DNA of 20,578 bases from the NCBI GenBank assembly GCA_902494295.1, contig CABUSL010000023.1, positions 1-20,578 on the forward strand, read 5' to 3'. This DNA is from an uncultured Collinsella sp. (lineage in GTDB: Bacteria > Actinomycetota > Coriobacteriia > Coriobacteriales > Coriobacteriaceae). A program made the position numbers and the translations under genes. Shown here piece after piece: positions 16,346 to 20,578 of this stretch. The notes beneath the pieces are model-generated. The model ran no database searches. It was not told where the DNA came from and was given only the letters and a program-made list of their open reading frames with translations. Each line of letters opens with the position of its first letter. Position 1 is the stretch's first letter.

Positions 16346-16373
16346 TTGACAGGAACAACTGTTCGAAGATAAT
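16346..16373 (+). promoter_or_regulatory. Promoter of the LysM gene with LexA box in the spacer
   Basis: TTGACA (16346-16351, perfect -35), a 16-bp spacer and GATAAT (16368-16373, five of six). ATAATA one base later would give a 17-bp spacer. The LexA-like box at 16352-16365 fills the spacer, the same design as at recA. Confidence 0.75.
16352..16365. promoter_or_regulatory. LexA box within the LysM promoter
   Basis: GGAACAACTGTTCG, with perfect GAAC/GTTC arms around AACT and one mismatch from the CGAAC arm. It lies exactly between the -35 and -10 elements. Confidence 0.75.
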
Positions 16374-16379
16374 AATAAC

Positions 16380-16393
16380 CGAACATTCGTTCT
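16380..16393. promoter_or_regulatory. LexA box between lexA and the LysM gene
   Basis: CGAACATTCGTTCT: perfect CGAAC left arm, GTTC right arm and a single end mismatch. Together with boxes at 16324 and 16352 it makes a three-operator SOS control region for the divergent pair. Confidence 0.75.
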
Positions 16394-16463
16394 CGCGCTA
16401 GACATTTTTGTCCGCGCGGCTTGATAAAACTGTTCTCAGCAAAACACGCGAGAGGAGAACATG

Positions 16464-16913
16464 ATGAACGCAACGAATATGGTCCAGGGAAACCTCGCCC
16501 TTAAGCTCGAGACGCCTGCGGAGCCCACTTTTACGGTTGTTCAGGGTGGCCGCTCCGGCTTTCAGCCTTTGACCGTACAGCCTGCTCGCAATCAGCAGGC
16601 TGTAGTCGCGCCGGCCCGCGTTGCCCTGAAGGTTCCGACGATTGTCGCCGTTGCCGTTGCGCTTACGCTCTTCTTTGTCCTCGCAACGTCGGTCTTTAGC
16701 GCTCGTCACGCCGCGTATGCCGAGTCCGTTTCCAACGTTACCTACGAGACCATTCGCGTTCAGCCTGGTGATTCTCTTTGGTCACTTGCCGAGGAATATC
16801 CAATCGAAGGCCTTTCCACGCAAGAGACTTCCGACATGATCCGTAACGTCAATCATCTGGAGCATGGTTCGCTCGCCGCCGGTGCGTATCTTAAGGTTCC
16901 TGCTCGTTCGTAA
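16464..16913 (+). CDS. LysM membrane protein, candidate SOS-induced division inhibitor (YneA/DivS-like)
   Basis: About 149 aa: a cytosolic N-terminal stretch (about 1-56), one transmembrane helix (about 58-80, IVAVAVALTLFFVLATSVFS), a short linker and one extracytoplasmic LysM domain (about 96-146: TIRVQPGDSLWSLAEEY through AGAYLKVP) that should bind peptidoglycan. Two adjacent ATGs exist (16461 and 16464); AGGAG at 16453-16457 is 6 nt from the second, which is preferred. The divergent position beside lexA, SOS boxes in the promoter and the TM-LysM plan match YneA of Bacillus; the neighbour nrdR matches the divS-nrdR arrangement of Corynebacterium. Structure and LysM call are firm; the division-inhibitor role is inference. 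Confidence 0.87.
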   Translation: MNATNMVQGNLALKLETPAEPTFTVVQGGRSGFQPLTVQPARNQQAVVAPARVALKVPTIVAVAVALTLFFVLATSVFSARHAAYAESVSNVTYETIRVQPGDSLWSLAEEYPIEGLSTQETSDMIRNVNHLEHGSLAAGAYLKVPARS

Positions 16914-16964
16914 TCATTATCGCGCTGCACATGGTACCCTTGTTATCGTTTAAGAGGAGGTACC

Positions 16965-17408
16965 ATGCGCTGTCCCAAATGCGGCAAGGCACATACTCGC
17001 GTCGTTGATTCCCGTATGCAGGAGTCAAATAACACCATTAAGCGCCGTCGCGAATGTTGCTCGTGTAACTATCGCTTTACAACGTTCGAGCGATGCGAAG
17101 ACCCAATCGAGGTCATTAAGTCAGACGGAACCAAGCAGCGGTTCGATCGCAATAAGCTGCTCGTCGGCTTGATGCGCGCCACCATCAAGCGCGATATCGA
17201 CACTAAGAAGCTCAATGAGATTATCGACGACATCGAGGTCGAGCTGCGCTCTCGCACGCTGACGGCCGTCACGTCGCATGAGTTGGGTGACATGGTGCTC
17301 AAGCGCTTGGCCAAGATCGACAAGGTGGCGTACATCCGCTTTGCCTCGGTCTACCGCGATTTCAAAGACGTCGATGAGTTTCTGCAAGAGCTCGACAAGC
17401 TAAGGTGA
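16965..17408 (+). CDS. nrdR: Transcriptional repressor NrdR
   Basis: Zinc-ribbon/ATP-cone repressor of ribonucleotide reductase genes that senses ATP/dATP. The 147-aa product is near the usual 150. Seen: zinc ribbon with C3-x2-C6 and C31-x2-C34 (MRCPKCGKAHTRVVDSR, RRRECCSCNYRFTTFE) and the ATP-cone (about 49-139, IEVIKSDGTKQRFDRNKL). The ATG follows the strong ribosome site GAGGAGG (16954-16960). It lies 51 bp after the LysM gene and just before dut, so it may be partly read from the SOS promoter, tying dNTP supply to damage. No ribonucleotide reductase gene or clear NrdR box was seen in the window. Confidence 0.96.
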   Translation: MRCPKCGKAHTRVVDSRMQESNNTIKRRRECCSCNYRFTTFERCEDPIEVIKSDGTKQRFDRNKLLVGLMRATIKRDIDTKKLNEIIDDIEVELRSRTLTAVTSHELGDMVLKRLAKIDKVAYIRFASVYRDFKDVDEFLQELDKLR

Positions 17409-17412
17409 TTCC

Positions 17413-17856
17413 ATGTCCAATATTACCGTCAACATAAAGCGTCTCGACCCCACCGTCGAGCTTCCCAAATACGCCCATCCCACCGATGCCGGCTTGGATT
17501 TGCGCTCCAACGAGGACTGCGTCCTGAAGCCCTTCGAACGTCGTCTGGTCTCTACTGGGCTGGCTATCGCCCTACCCGATGGCTACGCCGGCTTCGTCCA
17601 GCCCCGCAGCGGCTTAGCCATCAAGCAGGGCCTGTCTATAGTCAACACGCCGGGCCTCATCGACGCCCACTACCGAGGAGAACTCAAGGTTATCCTCATC
17701 AACCTGGACCCCTCCAACAACATCCAAATCAACAAAGGCGACCGCATAGCCCAACTCGTCATCCAAGAAGTCCCCACGGTCAACCTCATAGAGGTAGACG
17801 AACTGGATAAAACCGACCGAGGAGTCGGCGGTTTCGGTTCTAGCGGCGTATTGTAA
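17413..17856 (+). CDS. dut: dUTP diphosphatase
   Basis: Hydrolyses dUTP to dUMP and pyrophosphate, keeping uracil out of DNA. The 147-aa trimeric-type dUTPase has all five motifs: I DAGLDLRS (about 25-32), II PRSGLAIK (64-71), III GLIDAHYRGE (81-90), IV GDRIAQLV (109-116) and V RGVGGFGSSG (136-145). The ATG is 4 bp after the nrdR stop, so the two form an operon. The second half uses codons that differ from the neighbours (three ATA isoleucines, several CAA/AAA/GAA and AAC), which may reflect local sequence history near the adjacent repeats. It converges on the glycosyltransferase across the repeat region. Confidence 0.96.
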   Translation: MSNITVNIKRLDPTVELPKYAHPTDAGLDLRSNEDCVLKPFERRLVSTGLAIALPDGYAGFVQPRSGLAIKQGLSIVNTPGLIDAHYRGELKVILINLDPSNNIQINKGDRIAQLVIQEVPTVNLIEVDELDKTDRGVGGFGSSGVL

Positions 17857-17861
17857 TGATC

Positions 17862-17965
17862 GCTCACCCGTGGGAGGCCCCTATATATCATTCCATGCTC
17901 AAACATTCTCGCTGCGCTGCGAAACTGCGCGTGGAACGATATATAGGGCCCTCCCACGGGTGAGC
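17862..17965. repeat. Palindromic repeat element, copy 1
   Basis: A 104-bp inverted repeat starting 5 bp after the dut stop. Arms of 36 bp (17862-17897 and 17930-17965) match at 33 positions and enclose a 32-nt loop. The outer part begins GCTCACCCGTGGGAGG; the inner part, from ATATCATTCC on, plus the loop is shared with the other copies. A 29-bp stretch, 17885-17913, recurs in reverse complement within copy 2. It could act as a bidirectional terminator or transcript-end structure for dut and the converging gene. Confidence 0.85.
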
Positions 17966-18028
17966 TGCGTTTGCATGCTTGCAACTACCGTGTATCTTCG
18001 CTGGTAACCGTTAGCATTAATCAATTGG

Positions 18029-18073
18029 TAAGCCGGTGCGACAAGGGGATTTCTCCTTTGTCGCACCGGCTTA
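18029..18073. terminator. Long hairpin between converging genes, possible bidirectional terminator
   Basis: Perfect 16-bp inverted repeat (TAAGCCGGTGCGACAA, 18029-18044, with complement 18058-18073) around 13 nt that can pair a little further. It is unrelated in sequence to the flanking repeats. Neither side has a convincing T-run, so terminator action is plausible but unproven. Confidence 0.5.
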
Positions 18074-18110
18074 CTAGTTGGATTTCAATTTGTTTTCAAG
18101 CAAGAAGCCT

Positions 18111-18213
18111 CCCGTCCGGGGCTCACCCAAATCGTTCCACGCGCAGTTTCGCAGCGAGCGTAGCGAAGCGAGAATGTTTGAGCATGGAATGATATGGGTG
18201 AGTCCCGGACGGG
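18111..18213. repeat. Palindromic repeat element, copy 2 (opposite orientation to copy 1)
   Basis: A 103-bp inverted repeat whose 31-bp arms (18111-18141 and 18183-18213) match at 27 positions around a 41-nt loop. The outer arm CCCGTCCGGG differs from that of copy 1, yet its partner matches it. The inner core and loop are the reverse complement of the copy 1 core. It shares an exact 33-bp stretch (18163-18195) with copy 3. Confidence 0.85.
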
Positions 18214-18280
18214 CGGGATTAGTGCGCCCTGCGAAGCGAGAATGTTTGAGCATGGAATGATATATGGGCGGCTCCCGCCG
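18212..18280. repeat. Palindromic repeat element, copy 3 (internally deleted)
   Basis: The right half is intact: 18231-18263 is identical to 18163-18195 of copy 2, in the same orientation and offset by 68 bp. It ends in outer arm GGGCGGCTCCCGCC (18266-18279). A degraded partner arm, GGCGGGA then GCGCCC, lies at 18212-18229, but the inner left arm and half the loop are missing. It ends about 20 bp before the glycosyltransferase stop. Confidence 0.7.
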
Positions 18281-18299
18281 AGCAGCGGCCGTTAAGACG

Positions 18300-19601
18300 C
18301 TAGCGGATATGCGCTGGCTTATCGCCCCAGTAGAAGCGGCAGAATGCGCGTTTTCTTTTCTGGGGTTTGCCTACGAGCTCCATGGTCGCGATGGCGATGT
18401 CCTCGGCTGCGTGGGGGCGGCGTAGTACTTCGCCGTTGATGAGTAGGGCTTTGAGTGATTCGGGATGGTCGTGCAAGTGACGTAGGGTTACGATGAGTTC
18501 TCGTGCGGTGGTGACATGCATGCTGGCGCCCATGCCGGTGAGCATCGTGGTGTTGGCCTTTTCCTGACCGTATGATTTGCCCAGCAGAATCATCGGCAGA
18601 TGCGCGCACAGGCACTCAGTGACGGTGAGTCCGCCCGATTTGAGGATTGCCAGATCGCAGCCGTGCATGAGGGCTGCCATGTCGTCCACGTAGTCCAGAA
18701 CCGTGACGTTTTCGAGCTTCATGGCGTCGAAGAGCGTCTTGAGGCGGGTGGCGTATTCCTCATCCTTGCCCGGCAAAAAGACAAAGTGCATGTCCTCGAA
18801 GCTGCGCAGGAAGGGGAGTGTGCGGTCCATCTCCGCGCGAAAGCGAACGTACGGTTGAGGCAAACTGGCACCGGCCATCACCAGCACAACGGTCTTGTCA
18901 GCGGGGAGATTGAACTTCTCGAGTTCTTCCTCGCGATTGTAGTCCGTATCAAACCCGGCTCGAATGGGGATGCCTGTAATGCGGATTTTGGTCTCGGGAA
19001 CTTTACGGGGGCGAAGTGTCTCGGCCATAAATTCGTTGGCTACGCAGAACAGGTCGGTGTCCTTGTGGGGCCAAAAGCCTTCGACTTCGTAATCGGTCGG
19101 CACGCAGATGACCGGGTAATCGATACCCGTGATGACGCGGGCGCCCACAGCGACGTTGGCCGCCGTAATGTGTGTTGCGACCACGGCTATGGGCCTGCGG
19201 GTCCGGACGTATTCGTTGAAGGCGGGGAACATAATTCGTGACCATGCTGTGCCGCCGCCCCAGAGCAGATGTCCTGTAAGCGTATATCGCCAGGTCAGGT
19301 CGTAAATGGGACGCGTGGCGCCGGTAAACGACGCTGCTGTTTTATTACCATCGAACCTAATGCGTCCAAAATCGAGGATATCTAGGACTTCGATCTCAAT
19401 ATCCTCAGGGATTCCTTTGGTGCCGCGGATAAGGTCAAATGCTTGTGCAATCGCGTTGGCGGCGGCTTTGTGGCCCGATCCAACCGATGCGTGCACAATG
19501 GTTACCAGGGGTTTTTGCTGAGCCAAGAGCGAGGTCTGCTCCGATTGGGGAGTGCTGTGCGTGGGCAGGGGAGCGTCATTGCCCATCTGCGTTTGATCCA
19601 T
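18300..19601 (-). CDS. MGDG-synthase/UgtP-type glycolipid glycosyltransferase
   Basis: Probable membrane-associated GT28-family enzyme that moves a sugar onto diacylglycerol to make glycolipids. The 433-aa product has an about 30-residue polar N-terminal extension, then the MGDG-synthase N-terminal domain (HASVGSGHKAAANAIAQAF, GSGH at 41-44; CVPTDYEVEGFWPHKDTDLF) and a C-terminal nucleotide-sugar domain (VVLVMAGASLPQP about 238-250; DLAILKSGGLTVTECLCAH about 316-334). The GGLTVTE sequence resembles the donor-binding site of MurG-like enzymes. The start codon at 19601 follows GGGGAG with 6-nt spacing. It is divergent from trxB and convergent with dut. Sugar donor and acceptor cannot be fixed from sequence. 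Confidence 0.87.
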   Translation of the reverse strand: MDQTQMGNDAPLPTHSTPQSEQTSLLAQQKPLVTIVHASVGSGHKAAANAIAQAFDLIRGTKGIPEDIEIEVLDILDFGRIRFDGNKTAASFTGATRPIYDLTWRYTLTGHLLWGGGTAWSRIMFPAFNEYVRTRRPIAVVATHITAANVAVGARVITGIDYPVICVPTDYEVEGFWPHKDTDLFCVANEFMAETLRPRKVPETKIRITGIPIRAGFDTDYNREEELEKFNLPADKTVVLVMAGASLPQPYVRFRAEMDRTLPFLRSFEDMHFVFLPGKDEEYATRLKTLFDAMKLENVTVLDYVDDMAALMHGCDLAILKSGGLTVTECLCAHLPMILLGKSYGQEKANTTMLTGMGASMHVTTARELIVTLRHLHDHPESLKALLINGEVLRRPHAAEDIAIATMELVGKPQKRKRAFCRFYWGDKPAHIR

Positions 19602-19718
19602 CGATAACTCCCCTTCATCTTAGTTTCGCAAGGAATCATTGTAGTGCATGAGTGTCACGTTCGTCTAAATTTGGGTATGAGCGCAAAGAACGCCAATCTT
19701 TCGACAGGAGGTCTTTTC

Positions 19719-20578
19719 ATGACTACCCATCAGCCGATCGATGTTGCTATTATCGGCGGCGGCCCTGCGGGCTATGCTGCGGCCATTTATGCGGCGCGCT
19801 CCAACCTAACGACGACCGTGATTGAACAGGGCATGTCGGGAGGGCAGATCGCCACAACCAATGAGGTCGAGAACTATCCGGGCATTCCGCTCTTGAGTGG
19901 CGCCGAACTCGGCGAGCGTTTTCAGCAGCATGCAGAGGGCCTGGGAGCACAGGTTACATGGAGCATGGTTACGGGTATCGATTACGATGCCGATGCAGCG
20001 CTGTTTACGGTGCATCACGATATGGGCGATACCCTGGCTTCAAGTGTTATCGCTTGCATGGGTGCCACGCCGCGTCCGGCAGGTTTCGCTGGCGAGGATA
20101 CGTATCGCGGTCGTGGCGTTTCGTATTGCGCGACGTGCGACGGCATGTTCTTTCGCAGCAAGCAGGTCTTTGTCATCGGCGGAGGCAATGCTGCCTGCGA
20201 GGAAGCTCTGTTCTTGTCAGAAATCGCCAGCAGCGTGACCATCGTGCTGCGTCGCGACCAGTTTCGTGCGCCTGATGGTGTTGTTCAGAAGGTGCTCGAA
20301 AAGGACAATATTACAGTTAGGTACCAAACTAGTATTGTGGAGCTCTCGGGCGAAGCCATGCCAACGACGATCGCCTTTAAGGACAATGCATCCGGTGAGA
20401 CTCATACCGAGTCATTTGAGCCCGGCTCGTTTGGCATCTTTGTCTTTACCGGGACGCAACCCCATACCGAGCTTGTTGAGCATCTAGTCGATCTGGCGCC
20501 GGACGGCGGTATTGTTACTGATGATTCAATGGTGACCCGCACGCCAGGTCTATTTGCCGCTGGCGACATCCGTTCCAA
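19719..20578 (+). CDS. trxB: Thioredoxin reductase, N-terminal part (cut by window end)
   Basis: FAD/NADPH flavoenzyme that reduces thioredoxin. It is open from ATG 19719, preceded by AGGAGG (19706-19711), to the right edge: 286 full codons with no stop, so perhaps 20-40 residues are missing. Seen: FAD-binding VAIIGGGPAGYAAAIYAARS near the N-terminus, redox-active CATC in SYCATCDGMFF, NADPH-binding VIGGGNAACEEALFLSE, and the second FAD motif GLFAAGDIRS at the very end of the window. It is divergent from the glycosyltransferase across a 117-bp gap. No convincing promoter was resolved there. TrxB and alkyl-hydroperoxide-reductase F-like flavoproteins share these motifs; the N-terminal start of the FAD domain favours TrxB. 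Confidence 0.92.
   Translation, partial: MTTHQPIDVAIIGGGPAGYAAAIYAARSNLTTTVIEQGMSGGQIATTNEVENYPGIPLLSGAELGERFQQHAEGLGAQVTWSMVTGIDYDADAALFTVHHDMGDTLASSVIACMGATPRPAGFAGEDTYRGRGVSYCATCDGMFFRSKQVFVIGGGNAACEEALFLSEIASSVTIVLRRDQFRAPDGVVQKVLEKDNITVRYQTSIVELSGEAMPTTIAFKDNASGETHTESFEPGSFGIFVFTGTQPHTELVEHLVDLAPDGGIVTDDSMVTRTPGLFAAGDIRS

Noticed and set aside
16301..16405. 35-residue N-terminal extension of LexA
   Set aside because: It runs through the SOS boxes, is unlike LexA N-termini, and a good ribosome site precedes the internal ATG at 16300.
16424..16437. Possible fourth LexA box near the LysM start
   Set aside because: Only the GTTC half is present; the left arm (ATAA) does not match, so it is at most a half-site.
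18078..18260. 60-codon frame reading through repeat copies 2 and 3
   Set aside because: Its sequence is only the translation of the palindromic repeat. It has no ribosome site or protein features. Such frames are probable false gene calls wherever the repeat occurs.
17862..18280. CRISPR array
   Set aside because: The repeats are long imperfect palindromes in mixed orientation without regular spacers, and no cas genes are present.

Overview
The window is a high-GC, gene-dense chromosomal segment, mostly housekeeping genes, with short gaps and many start/stop overlaps. The gene set and order, the G/C-ending codon use and an actinobacterial/Gram-positive type SOS box suggest a Coriobacteriia-like actinobacterium, perhaps near Collinsella. 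That assignment is inference from gene content, not from a marker comparison.

Left part (1-5908, all +): the 3' part of an FtsK/SpoIIIE DNA translocase, a RodZ-like membrane protein with an unusual Arg/Gly-rich cytosolic region, YajQ, RimO, PgsA and a short CinA-type amidase. They are tightly packed and read as one operon ending at a perfect 10-bp-stem hairpin (5916-5939).

Middle (5940-14967, all +): recA-recX, with a textbook LexA box inside the recA promoter spacer and a run of helically phased TGGTCGG repeats upstream. Next come RNase Y with its own leader, an uncharacterised GHKL-type ATPase, SpoVS, and the translation/tRNA modification genes miaB-miaA-hflX, which are joined by 1-nt TAATG overlaps.

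Right part: lexA and a downstream membrane acyltransferase-like gene run leftward and are also TAATG-coupled. A LysM membrane protein, nrdR and dut run rightward from the same SOS-controlled intergenic region. The lexA // LysM-protein / nrdR layout resembles the lexA-yneA (Bacillus) and lexA-divS-nrdR (Corynebacterium) arrangements, so the LysM protein is a good candidate for an SOS-induced division inhibitor. recA, lexA, the LysM protein and possibly the coupled membrane gene would form a local SOS module. NrdR and dUTPase add control of dNTP pools.

The 443-bp gap at 17857-18299, between the converging dut and glycosyltransferase genes, holds three copies of a palindromic repeat family plus an unrelated 16-bp-stem hairpin. 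The copies share an inner core, but their outer arms differ while staying self-complementary. This is the least ordinary sequence in the window. Beyond it are a leftward MGDG-synthase/UgtP-like glycolipid glycosyltransferase and the start of a rightward thioredoxin reductase cut by the window edge. No rRNA, tRNA, CRISPR array or transposase gene was seen.
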